NCBI GenBank assembly: GCA_023439545.1 | Contig: JAEXNT010000025.1 | Location: forward strand, 1 to 22,954 | Direction of reading: 5' to 3' | Source of the DNA: Bacillota bacterium | GTDB taxonomy: Bacteria > Bacillota > Clostridia > Acetivibrionales > DTU013 | DNA length: 22,954 bases | Part shown: in pieces, positions 7,280 through 14,342 of the stretch | Position numbering within the stretch: the stretch's first letter is position 1 | Layout of the letters: each line of letters opens with the position of its first letter | Translations under genes and position numbers: made by a program | The notes under the pieces: model-generated | What the model was told of the DNA's origin: nothing | Databases searched by the model: none | What the model saw: the letters and a program-made list of their open reading frames with translations, nothing else

Positions 7280-9283
7280 TCAGGATAATTTTTTGTCGCA
7301 CAAGTTCAGCCAGGCATCCACCATTTTACCGAGCTTTGAGTCAAGCTCTTCACGCCTGTGGTACAGCCTGTTCAGCTCATCGTAATCAATCCCGTCTGCG
7401 GACATACTATCGTCGATTTTCTGCAATTCATCCTCCAACGCCTTCATATCGCCTTCGAGCTTTTTCAAATCTGCTGGATTATTAATATTTTCAGTCTGAG
7501 CGGTGTCCTCGACGATTTTTTTATCCCTGGCGATGCACTTATCCCCTAAAGCTTTATCCCTGACAGCTTTATCTCCGGCATCCTTACTACCGGCATCCTT
7601 TTTCCCGATATTCTGCGATTCCTCCGCTTGCCGGCGGTGTTCTTCCTTTTTCATTTTATAGTAATCATAGTTGCCCGGATAGCTTGAAAGCCTTCCGTCT
7701 TCAATGGCGATTACCCTGCGGCTTACCTTGTTTATAAAAAACCTGTCATGGGATATGAACAGCAGAGTACCCTCGAAATCCTCCAGCGCCTCCTCGAGGG
7801 CCTCGATCGATTCGATATCCAGATGATTGGTGGGCTCATCCAGTATAAGTACGTTGGTTTCCTCGTACAGCAGCATGGAGAGCTTCAGCCGTACCCTTTC
7901 TCCTCCTGACAGCTGCTTCACCTTTTTGAACGGAGCTTTCCCGAAAAACATGAATCGGGCCAGGTATTCCCGGGCCTTGCCCTCCAGTATATACCTGTCT
8001 TCTCGGAAGCAGTCGATAACCGTAGCCTCCTCATCCTTAAAAGAAATAATCTGGGGGAGGTATGCGATCCTGGCGTTTGCTCCGAATGCCGCAGTACCTG
8101 CGTCCGCTGTTGTTTCTCCCATGAGCAGTTTAATAAAAGTCGTTTTTCCGCAGCCGTTCGGGCCGATCAAAGCTATTCTTTCACCGGATGCGGCATAAAG
8201 GTCTGCATTTTCAAGGATGTTCCTGTCCCCGAAGCTTTTTGACAGACCGCAAACCTTTATGACGTCGTTGCCGGATCTCTCCGACGCCTTGAAATTGATC
8301 CTGATGGTCTGCTTTTTAAACTGAGGACTACTTATCCTGTCCATTTTATCCAGCTTTCTCTGAAGACTGACAGCTCTCCTGAAAAATTTGTTGTTATCCG
8401 CTTGCAGAGCCCAATTTCTAAGGTCCTTAATCGTCTTTTCCATGGAGTTGATCCTTTTGCACTGCTCTTTATAGTTTTCATACTGCAGGAGCAGGTTTTC
8501 CTCTTTTTGCCTGATATAATCGGAGTAATTCCCATCGTATGTCTCGCACTGCTTATTCTCCACTTCTATGATTTTTGTAGCCACGTTGTCGAGAAAATAC
8601 CTGTCGTGGGATACAACGATGACAATGCCCCTGTAGCCCTTGAGATGGCTTTCGAGCCATTCCGCCGAATCCATATCCAGGTGGTTCGTGGGCTCATCCA
8701 GCAGCAGTATATCCGGGCTTTCCAGCAGAATCTTCCCAAGCATTACGGACGTTCTTTCACCTCCGCTTAGAATTTCGAATTCTTTCTGCAGGAATGCGTC
8801 GTCAAACTTCAATCCCGTGCATACTTTGCCGAGTTTTTTCTCCTTTTCGTATCCGCCTTTTGCGTCATACCTTTGCTGCAGCCGGCTATACTTCTTCAGT
8901 ACTGCGTCAAGTGCCTCTCCCGCAAGCTGCCCCATTTTTTCTTCAAGAGCCCTCAACTCACTTTCGATAAGAGTGAGCTCATGAAATGCCAGCTTCAGAA
9001 TGTCGATCACTCTGAGACCGGCAGGGAAGGCGGGCAATTGATCCAGGTAGGAGACGGTTGTCCCGGCCGGGTATGTTATCCGGCTCTTGCCTTCACATAT
9101 TTTCCGGTAATCGATATCCATGGGCTCGATTCCGGCCAGCAGCTTTAAAATGGTGCTTTTACCGCTCCCGTTCGCTCCCGCCATACCGACCTTGTCGCCT
9201 TCATAAACTTTAAAGCCTGCGTCGTACAGGACCAGGTTATCGCCAAAATATTTCCTTATATTGTACATTGTCAATTCAAGCAT
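7280..9283 (-). CDS. ABC-F family ATPase (ribosome-associated; possible antibiotic resistance type)
   Basis: This soluble 667-residue protein has two ABC cassettes and no membrane domain, the ABC-F layout of factors that bind the ribosomal E site. Cassette 1 has Walker A GANGSGKST at 36-44, signature LSGGE at 172-176 and LLLDEPTNHLD from about 193. Cassette 2 has GPNGCGKTT at 374-382, LSGGE at 458-462 and LILDEPTNHLD from 479. The interdomain linker, about 240-330, is charged and helical. After cassette 2 there is a Lys/Asp repeat tract (KDAG-like units, about 560-590) and a C-terminal coiled coil. I start at the ATG at 9283, behind GAGG; the ATG at 9295 is four codons upstream without a spaced site. 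The leader at 9343-9472 suggests drug-inducible attenuation, as for resistance ABC-F genes, but a housekeeping Uup-like role cannot be excluded. Confidence 0.9.
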   Translation of the reverse strand: MLELTMYNIRKYFGDNLVLYDAGFKVYEGDKVGMAGANGSGKSTILKLLAGIEPMDIDYRKICEGKSRITYPAGTTVSYLDQLPAFPAGLRVIDILKLAFHELTLIESELRALEEKMGQLAGEALDAVLKKYSRLQQRYDAKGGYEKEKKLGKVCTGLKFDDAFLQKEFEILSGGERTSVMLGKILLESPDILLLDEPTNHLDMDSAEWLESHLKGYRGIVIVVSHDRYFLDNVATKIIEVENKQCETYDGNYSDYIRQKEENLLLQYENYKEQCKRINSMEKTIKDLRNWALQADNNKFFRRAVSLQRKLDKMDRISSPQFKKQTIRINFKASERSGNDVIKVCGLSKSFGDRNILENADLYAASGERIALIGPNGCGKTTFIKLLMGETTADAGTAAFGANARIAYLPQIISFKDEEATVIDCFREDRYILEGKAREYLARFMFFGKAPFKKVKQLSGGERVRLKLSMLLYEETNVLILDEPTNHLDIESIEALEEALEDFEGTLLFISHDRFFINKVSRRVIAIEDGRLSSYPGNYDYYKMKKEEHRRQAEESQNIGKKDAGSKDAGDKAVRDKALGDKCIARDKKIVEDTAQTENINNPADLKKLEGDMKALEDELQKIDDSMSADGIDYDELNRLYHRREELDSKLGKMVDAWLNLCDKKLS

Positions 9284-9342
9284 AAAATACCTCATTCCAT
9301 ATTGTATAATCCAGTTGTCTCCTTTGTTTTCCGGTTAAAATG

Positions 9343-9376
9343 AAAAAAGCCGCAGGAAGATGATTCTTCCCGCAGC
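9343..9376 (-). terminator. Leader terminator (attenuator) upstream of the ABC-F gene
   Basis: On the minus strand a 12-bp stem (9376-9365 / 9360-9349, two G-U pairs) with loop ATCA is followed by six T at 9348-9343. It lies only 60 bases before the ABC-F start codon, inside the leader, so it would stop transcription unless an alternative structure forms. Confidence 0.8.
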
Positions 9377-9427
9377 CTGAACTACCGGTTCCCACGGTTA
9401 TATGGACAGGGGCGTTAAGAGCCCATG

Positions 9428-9472
9428 TTAACCGTAAACAGCCTGATATATTTCAGTAAAGTCAGTTACCAT
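9428..9472 (-). CDS. Candidate 14-codon leader peptide of the ABC-F gene
   Basis: The minus strand carries a short ORF encoding MVTDFTEIYQAVYG, with AAAGGA 12 bases before the ATG. Its last codons and stop contain CGGTTAA, which can pair with TAACCG before the attenuator (near 9394-9399) or with TTAACCG after it (near 9332-9338). A ribosome stalled on this ORF would therefore change which hairpin forms. The arrangement mirrors leader-peptide attenuation of other resistance genes. The peptide itself matches nothing I recognise. Confidence 0.4.
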   Translation of the reverse strand: MVTDFTEIYQAVYG

Positions 9473-9551
9473 CCCAATTGCCGTTCCTTTCAGGAATACG
9501 AAAACAAGCCTGCCTACAGAACAAGGCAAGTTTTACTCAACAGGAACAGAA

Positions 9552-9571
9552 TGATTCAGTTTAATGAATCA
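9552..9571. promoter_or_regulatory. Perfect 7-bp dyad upstream of the ABC-F leader
   Basis: TGATTCA and TGAATCA flank a six-base spacer. It lies about 80 bases before the candidate leader peptide, where the ABC-F promoter should be, so it may be an operator. A weaker hairpin (9508-9531) lies nearer the leader ORF. Confidence 0.3.
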
Positions 9572-9572
9572 G

Positions 9573-9770
9573 CAATTGGTCGGTGTCATAAACTTACTAT
9601 CTCTCCTTCATGAAATATATCAGATCCAACATAATTATAAGCGGGATACAGTTCATTAGTTAAGGATTTTTTAATTATAAGAAAACTCGGTGTTTCTTAA
9701 CAACTATGAAACTGGTTCTACTCGTTAATTGTGAGCTTGTTTGTTTACAAAATTATTGCAATATAATTGA
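9573..9770. other. AT-rich intergenic stretch, nothing assigned
   Basis: The ABC-F promoter region and the decayed gene are separated by about 200 AT-rich bases with frequent stops in all frames. I see no RNA gene, repeat or convincing promoter in it. Confidence 0.5.
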
Positions 9771-10162
9771 ATGATCTTTGCTGAAATCACCGCAAACGTA
9801 ATGAACACCCGGAAAACAATGCAGATAACAATGCAAATAATCATGCTGTTCATGTATCCGTTTATTATAATGTGGTTCCCGGTGATCTTCATGGAAAGGG
9901 AAGAAGGCGTGGCGGCCTGCTTCAGGCGGGGAATAAGAGCCGGCGCCAAAAACTAACTGCCGTTGGTCGTCGTTGTTTTGTTAGCTTTGTTGCCGACTCT
10001 CTGTATTTACATTTTTCAGATATCTACTCGATGCTGAAAACCCGGCTCTACCTGCTGATATACGTTTATCACGCCATTGCGTTGCCGGTCATCTCGGCAT
10101 ACCTTTTCGTCAGGTACGGAGAAATGAAGGCTCAGGCAAGAAAACGGTCCATAAGCGTATAA
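9771..10162 (+). pseudogene. Decayed small membrane-protein gene
   Basis: The frame from ATG 9771 encodes 61 residues with a strongly hydrophobic helix (ITMQIIMLFMYPFIIMWF) and a basic loop, then stops at a TAA near 9954. Reading on in the same frame gives another clear hydrophobic segment (LPLVVVVLLALLPTLCIYIF). The frame must then shift near 10015-10030 to continue into a third segment (LYLLIYVYHAIALPVISAYL), ending at 10162. One nonsense codon plus one frameshift would thus join three membrane helices, the pattern of a decayed integral membrane protein. The C-terminal codons overlap the end of the convergent ApgM gene by 31 bases. There is no good ribosome binding site. The family is not recognised, and a live 61-residue peptide cannot be excluded. 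Confidence 0.4.
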
Positions 10163-11337
10163 CCCTTATCAACGAATATTCCCGTCCTCTGAGCCTGGAA
10201 TTCGTCGTAACCGGCAATTCCGGAGGGCTTGTGCGAGCCTTTTCTGTATATGATGTACGGAACGGGCTCCGGGGTATGCGTCCTTAGGGATAGCGGCGTC
10301 GGATGGTCCGGGAGCACCATTATGCTGTAATCGTCAAAGCTTTTCAAGCCTTCGAGCAGCACTCCCACAATCTCACTGTCGATCAGTTCTATGGAACGCA
10401 CCTTGTTGTCGATTTCGTATCTGTGACCGCACTCGTCGGGCGCCTCCACATGGACATAAACGAAATCGCTGCCTTTTCTGAGTTCCTTCAGTGCCGCCTC
10501 AGCCTTGCCCCTGAAGTTGGTATTTATATTGCCGGTCGCGCCTTCGACGTCTATTGAGTCAAGCCCTGCACATATACCTATGCCTTTAATGAGGTCGACT
10601 GCTGATACAACGGAGCCCTTTATTCCATACTTATCAATGAATTTTGGAATCGCAGGCCTTTTTCCTTCGCCCCAGAGCCATATTGAATTGGCGGGGCGCA
10701 GACCGCGTGCTATTCTGGCTTTGTTTACCGGATGATCCTTAAGTATCTCATAACTCTTCTTCTGCATTTCGAGCATCATTTCGCTGCTGTCACCGGCAGG
10801 CAGGAAGGACGATATATTCTTTTCGAGTATGTCGTGAGGAGGCGTCATTTTCCTGCTGCCCCGGCCGTTGTGCCAGACCATGCAGTGCCTGTAGCTTATA
10901 CCGGGATAAAAAGTGATATTATCGTTAGACAGGTACTTGTTTACTTCCTTGATCAATTCGGAAGCTTCGGACGTAGAAATCTCATCGGAGCTGTAATCTA
11001 CCATCGTTGACGTTTCATAATCGCCCTCGACGGACAGGTTGACAAGATTGCAGCGGAATGCGAGGTCTGTGTCGGACAGTTCGACGCCCATGCTTACTGC
11101 TTCGAGAGGCGATCTGCCCGTATAAAATTTTTCAGGGTCATAACCCATGACTGAAAGGTTTGCCGCATCGCTTCCCGGAGGTATTCCTTCCGGAATAGTT
11201 TTAACCATACCTATTTCACCGTTTGCGGCAAGATAATCTATATTCGGCTTTTTAGCGCATTGCAGGGGAGTTCTGTTTCCCAGCTGGGGCATTCGGTAGT
11301 CTGCCATTCCATCGCCCAGCACCACTACATATTTCAT
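10132..11337 (-). CDS. apgM: Cofactor-independent phosphoglycerate mutase, ApgM / proposed homoserine kinase type
   Basis: The 401-residue protein belongs to the alkaline-phosphatase superfamily, ApgM-like branch. Metal-site motifs are LGDGMAD at 7-13 and PPGSDAAN at 53-60, where Ser56 is the candidate phosphoryl-accepting residue. Further on come APDECGHRYE and LPDHPTPLSLRTHTPEPVPY, with conserved Asp and His ligands. ApgM converts 3- to 2-phosphoglycerate, but the bacterial subgroup with this appearance has also been proposed to be an alternative homoserine kinase of threonine synthesis. No thr gene lies nearby, so the sequence does not decide. The gene stands alone on the minus strand, with AATGGAG 12 bases before the ATG. 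Confidence 0.87.
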   Translation of the reverse strand: MKYVVVLGDGMADYRMPQLGNRTPLQCAKKPNIDYLAANGEIGMVKTIPEGIPPGSDAANLSVMGYDPEKFYTGRSPLEAVSMGVELSDTDLAFRCNLVNLSVEGDYETSTMVDYSSDEISTSEASELIKEVNKYLSNDNITFYPGISYRHCMVWHNGRGSRKMTPPHDILEKNISSFLPAGDSSEMMLEMQKKSYEILKDHPVNKARIARGLRPANSIWLWGEGKRPAIPKFIDKYGIKGSVVSAVDLIKGIGICAGLDSIDVEGATGNINTNFRGKAEAALKELRKGSDFVYVHVEAPDECGHRYEIDNKVRSIELIDSEIVGVLLEGLKSFDDYSIMVLPDHPTPLSLRTHTPEPVPYIIYRKGSHKPSGIAGYDEFQAQRTGIFVDKGYTLMDRFLA

Positions 11338-11366
11338 ATGCTGTCAAATCTCCATTCTGTATTCGT

Positions 11367-11394
11367 ATAATACGTCGCCAATTTTTTAAGTAAA
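11367..11394 (-). promoter_or_regulatory. Candidate apgM promoter
   Basis: On the minus strand TTTACT (11394-11389) and TATTAT (11372-11367) are 16 bases apart, 30 bases before the apgM start codon. The -35 box touches the left direct repeat of the structured element. Confidence 0.4.
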
Positions 11395-11404
11395 ATCATT
11401 ATAT
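11392..11404 (+). repeat. 13-bp direct repeat, left copy
   Basis: AAAATCATTATAT occurs here and exactly again at 11646-11658, bracketing the six-hairpin element. This could be a target-site duplication, or two copies of a functional AT-rich signal. Confidence 0.7.
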
Positions 11405-11651
11405 GATTGCACTGCAAAAAGTCGCCTATCCGGTTTATCTGCGACTTTTCACCGCAAGCTATGGAACAGGGGGCTTGCGGTGGCATTTCAGAATTATGCT
11501 CCCAAAACTGAAATGCTTTTGTACAATCCAACGATTTTGCAGGCTGAAGCACATTAGGATGCCTTTATGCTTCAGCCTATGCAGCCTCAGGTGCAGAGGC
11601 TGCATGCAGCAAGTCGCTTCGTGCTTTGGATCGACTTGTTGCAGCAAAATC
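11405..11651. ncRNA. Candidate structured RNA or DNA element: two tandem cloverleaf-like modules (six hairpins)
   Basis: Six long hairpins fill this gene-free interval. Module 1 has H1 (11417-11449, 9 bp), H2 (11450-11482, 10 bp) and H3 (11483-11516, 9 bp), closed by 11405-11412 / 11521-11528 (7 of 8 positions pair). Module 2 has H4 (11541-11578, 11 bp), H5 (11579-11605, 10 bp) and H6 (11606-11642, 11 bp), closed by GATTTTGC / GCAAAATC (11533-11540 / 11644-11651). Within each module the hairpins abut with no unpaired base between them; loops are 13-16 nt except seven in H5. Strand is unclear. H6 has a G-U pair read on plus (A-C on minus), while the module 1 closing stem has a G-U pair read on minus (C-A on plus). 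On minus, H1 followed by five T resembles a terminator, and TTTCCA-17-TATAAT (11680-11652) resembles a promoter. I recognise no known RNA family. Confidence 0.6.
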
Positions 11652-11658
11652 ATTATAT
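11646..11658 (+). repeat. 13-bp direct repeat, right copy
   Basis: This is an exact second copy of AAAATCATTATAT. Its first six bases are also the end of the module 2 closing stem, and its complement contains a TATAAT hexamer. Confidence 0.7.
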
Positions 11659-11702
11659 CAGACTTTGAAATTAGTGGAAAGAATATTTACTGTTCCTGTA
11701 AA

Positions 11703-11731
11703 TTGTCCGCGCATAATTATTCCTGTATAAT
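11703..11731 (+). promoter_or_regulatory. Sigma-A promoter of the 11919 gene
   Basis: TTGTCC at 11703-11708 and a perfect TATAAT at 11726-11731 are 17 bases apart. Transcription would start near 11738-11740, exactly where the structured leader begins. Confidence 0.8.
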
Positions 11732-11739
11732 ATAAACAT

Positions 11740-11875
11740 ATTATAACGAGGCGCAAAAGGTATTCACCTCGTTGAAACGCTATAGAGGAAAGAAAATTTT
11801 TCTACAAACTAAAAATTTTCTTTGAATTGACGCGTTATAATCCGGGAATCAGTTCGACATACGGACGAACCGGAT
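11740..11875 (+). ncRNA. Structured 5' leader with three-way junction (candidate cis-regulatory RNA)
   Basis: From the predicted transcription start, P1 (ATTAT 11740-11744 / ATAAT 11837-11841) closes P2 (AACGAGG 11745-11751 / CCTCGTT 11767-11773) and P3 (AACGC 11776-11780 / GCGTT 11832-11836). P3 is topped by a perfect 11-bp AT stem (11791-11801 / 11811-11821). P1-P2 and P3-P1 abut. A 9-bp alternative, 11740-11748 / 11833-11841, competes with P2 and P3. A further stem (GTTCG 11852-11856 / CGAAC 11866-11870) sits inside ATCCG / CGGAT. No known riboswitch consensus is recognised. Confidence 0.45.
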
Positions 11876-11918
11876 ATTTAATGCGGTACTCGGGTAAGAA
11901 AGGTCCAAGGTGACAGGT

Positions 11919-13529
11919 ATGAACAGGAAAGCACTGGTTGTTATTGTAATTCTGACAGTATTGTTGCTCACAGCTTTATTCATATATTATGACCACAAGC
12001 TCGTAGACAATTTCGTACAGACTGCGCAGGTCCAACAAACGCCGGAGGCTTCGGATACAGGAGTCGAAGGTATTGGCGACGTCACTGGCGGTACCGGGGT
12101 CGCCGTCGGCGAAAATACAGATTCCCCGGCAGCCACACAGGCGGGCGACGGTACTGATACAGCCGGCCAGCCGCAGGCGCCCGAGCCTCTCCTTAATGAT
12201 GAAGCCGTGGGCATCACGTACAACTCGCCCGAATATGATCTTAAGCTCGAATTGTGCGAGAGCCCGGACAAGAAAACCTTCATCCGTATGAAATACTATC
12301 GGGACGGCTCTGAAAGGATAAGCGAGCTCGATGAGGATAGTCTGCCGGAGCTTGCCGGGCTTTTTGAAAAAAGGGCGGAAAACCCTGGCGCAAAGGGCGG
12401 TTACAAAATATCGCAAGCCTTGCTCAACCCTGTTTTCGGACAGCTTTACATACTTATAAACGACGTACCTCCGGGGGAATATATGCAGTCCTCCTTTTAC
12501 ATGATCGATCTTGAGGATTTGTCGGTAAAGAAGCTTTTTTATTATCCCGGAAAATACGGAGAAATGGAGTTCAACAAAGATTTCAGCCTGCTGGCATACA
12601 GCTTCGGGGATCCTCCGGTGCTGAGCGTCTACCAGGAAGACAACCTGATCGAGGTGTTTGACTGTAAAAATTCAGAATACGTGGTAAAGGGAAACCTGTA
12701 TATGCCTGAACAGCACATTATCGGGACCAACAGCAGCAAGGAGGCTTTATATGACTTCTGGTTCGAAGGCTGGAATTCACGGAAGGTCCTGAAGCTGAAA
12801 ATGGGTTCGCGGCCTCTGAGCGCTCCCGATACAGAACCGGTCCTGACAGAGGTGCTGTACGATATTTCCAGAAACCTTCTGCTGGATATGAACGGCGGTG
12901 AATTGAAGCCCAAGGCTCAGGAAAATTCGGCGACCTCCTCCATATCCACCGAGGAATCGGGCGATAGTAAGGGCAACGAGCCTGAAAAGGGCAACAAGTC
13001 AGGAAGCAGTGTAAATGCGGGCAAAACAGGCAGTAAAGCTGCAACGGGTGAGACAGGCAGCAAGACAACCGCAGGAAGTAAGGCAGGCAGCGGCACTTCC
13101 GGCGACCCGGGCCAGGCCGGTTCAGACGCCGCAGTGAAGCCTGCGGATTCAGAGCCCTTAAAGGTGTTGAAAAATTTCTATATAAATTTGAACTCCGCAG
13201 ACACATATACAAAGGCAATGGATTTGCTGGACGACGGTTTCGTTCTCAGGCTGGGCATGCTTGAACAGTTTGGGGTCACTGTAATAAATAAGGAAGATAT
13301 ATCCTCCGAATATAACGAAGATAATATTAATTTGTACAGCGAATTGTTAAAGGCGGCAAACTTTGATACAATTGCAAAGGAAAACACAAAGGGCGGCCTT
13401 AGTACGATAACCTACTACCAGGTTATGAGCCTCGGGGAGGATTCGCACGAGAGGCAGTACCTTTCCGCCCAGCTCAGGCTGACGGACGGCAAGTGGAAAA
13501 TCACATCAATAGAGGACGGAGTCAAATAA
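11919..13529 (+). CDS. Membrane-anchored extracytoplasmic protein of unknown function
   Basis: This 536-residue protein has an N-terminal hydrophobic helix (about 5-24) that should anchor it, with the rest outside the cell. Then come a Gly/Thr/Ala-rich linker (about 35-90), a beta-rich domain (about 90-330) with Phe/Tyr/Asp-rich strands, and a second low-complexity Ser/Gly/Lys linker (about 335-410). A C-terminal 120-residue domain ends DGKWKITSIEDG, which resembles NTF2-like/DUF4878 lipoprotein domains. The beta domain might be a propeller-like fold; this is a guess. The ATG at 11919 has AAGGTGA five bases before it; the GTG at 11910 adds three residues and is an alternative start. The stop overlaps the tcdA start, so the genes are translationally linked. 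Confidence 0.7.
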   Translation: MNRKALVVIVILTVLLLTALFIYYDHKLVDNFVQTAQVQQTPEASDTGVEGIGDVTGGTGVAVGENTDSPAATQAGDGTDTAGQPQAPEPLLNDEAVGITYNSPEYDLKLELCESPDKKTFIRMKYYRDGSERISELDEDSLPELAGLFEKRAENPGAKGGYKISQALLNPVFGQLYILINDVPPGEYMQSSFYMIDLEDLSVKKLFYYPGKYGEMEFNKDFSLLAYSFGDPPVLSVYQEDNLIEVFDCKNSEYVVKGNLYMPEQHIIGTNSSKEALYDFWFEGWNSRKVLKLKMGSRPLSAPDTEPVLTEVLYDISRNLLLDMNGGELKPKAQENSATSSISTEESGDSKGNEPEKGNKSGSSVNAGKTGSKAATGETGSKTTAGSKAGSGTSGDPGQAGSDAAVKPADSEPLKVLKNFYINLNSADTYTKAMDLLDDGFVLRLGMLEQFGVTVINKEDISSEYNEDNINLYSELLKAANFDTIAKENTKGGLSTITYYQVMSLGEDSHERQYLSAQLRLTDGKWKITSIEDGVK

Positions 13530-14284
13530 TGCAGCATGCATTTTCGAGATTTGAGATGCTGGTTGGGGAGGAAGCGATACAAAAGCTCAAGCAGTCGAGG
13601 GTAGCCGTATTCGGAGTAGGCGGCGTCGGGAGTTTTGTCGTAGAGGGTCTGGTAAGGAGCGGCGTCGGCAAATTCATGCTGGTGGATGACGATCTCGTGT
13701 GCCTGACAAATCTGAACCGGCAGATACACGCGACCAGGAAGACGATAGGCAAGCCCAAGGTCGACGTTATGAAGGAAAGGATACTGGATATAAACCCGAA
13801 GGCCGAAGTTGAGACGCACAAGCTGTTTTATCTGCCTGAGACGGCAGGGCAGCTGCTTGACGGACAGATCGACTATATAGTGGACGCTATAGATACCGTA
13901 ACGGCCAAGATAGATCTGGTCATGAAGGCGAAGGAGAAGGGTATACCTATAATCTCAAGCATGGGCACGGGGAACAAGTTCGATCCCACAAAGCTCATGA
14001 TTACCGATATAAGCAAGACCTCGATCGACCCGCTCGCAAGAGTCATGCGCAAGGAATTGAGGGTCAGAGGCGTCACATCGCTCAAGGTGCTGTTTTCCAG
14101 CGAGGAACCTTCTAAAACTCTGATAACGGAGAGGACGAGCTGTAAGGAAAACTGCGTCTGCCCTGCCGGCGCCGAAAGAAAATGCACCGACAGGCGGAAT
14201 ATACCGGGTAGCACTCCTTTCGTTCCGCCGGCTGCGGGTTTCATTATCGCAAGTGAAGTCGTCAGGGAATTGCTGGGACGATGA
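13529..14284 (+). CDS. tcdA: tRNA threonylcarbamoyladenosine dehydratase TcdA (CsdL/YgdL/YrvM family)
   Basis: TcdA is an E1-like enzyme that uses ATP to cyclise t6A at tRNA position 37 into ct6A. The 251-residue protein has the ThiF/MoeB fold motif GVGGVGS at 29-35, the acidic LVDDD segment at 51-55 and TNLNRQ at 60-65. The family's SMGTGNKFDP stretch and a C-terminal Cys-rich region (SCKENCVCPAG) follow. The ATG overlaps the upstream stop (TAATG) with GGAG seven bases before it, which excludes the longer in-frame start at 13493. The usual partners CsdA/CsdE are not in the window. It is followed by a P-loop ATPase gene. Confidence 0.92.
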   Translation: MQHAFSRFEMLVGEEAIQKLKQSRVAVFGVGGVGSFVVEGLVRSGVGKFMLVDDDLVCLTNLNRQIHATRKTIGKPKVDVMKERILDINPKAEVETHKLFYLPETAGQLLDGQIDYIVDAIDTVTAKIDLVMKAKEKGIPIISSMGTGNKFDPTKLMITDISKTSIDPLARVMRKELRVRGVTSLKVLFSSEEPSKTLITERTSCKENCVCPAGAERKCTDRRNIPGSTPFVPPAAGFIIASEVVRELLGR

Positions 14285-14342
14285 ATACAGATCAGGCTTG
14301 AGTAGCATTCCAAGCGTTACTCAGGCAACATGGAGGGCAATT

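Noticed and set aside
9372..9400. GTGGGAACCGG in the ABC-F leader resembles a T-box core
   Set aside because: The match to the T-box sequence is partial, no specifier stem is visible, and the gene is not an amino-acid gene.
9425..9613. Plus-strand 62-codon frame across the ABC-F leader
   Set aside because: It has no ribosome binding site, does not resemble a protein, and is antisense to the leader and its hairpins.
11405..11651. Integron attC array or CRISPR
   Set aside because: There is no integrase, and the hairpins differ in sequence from one another, with no shared core sites or repeat units.
11403..11735. Plus-strand 110-codon frame through the hairpin element
   Set aside because: The frame is Cys/Leu/Arg-rich with no ribosome binding site, and the palindromic stems explain the sequence better.
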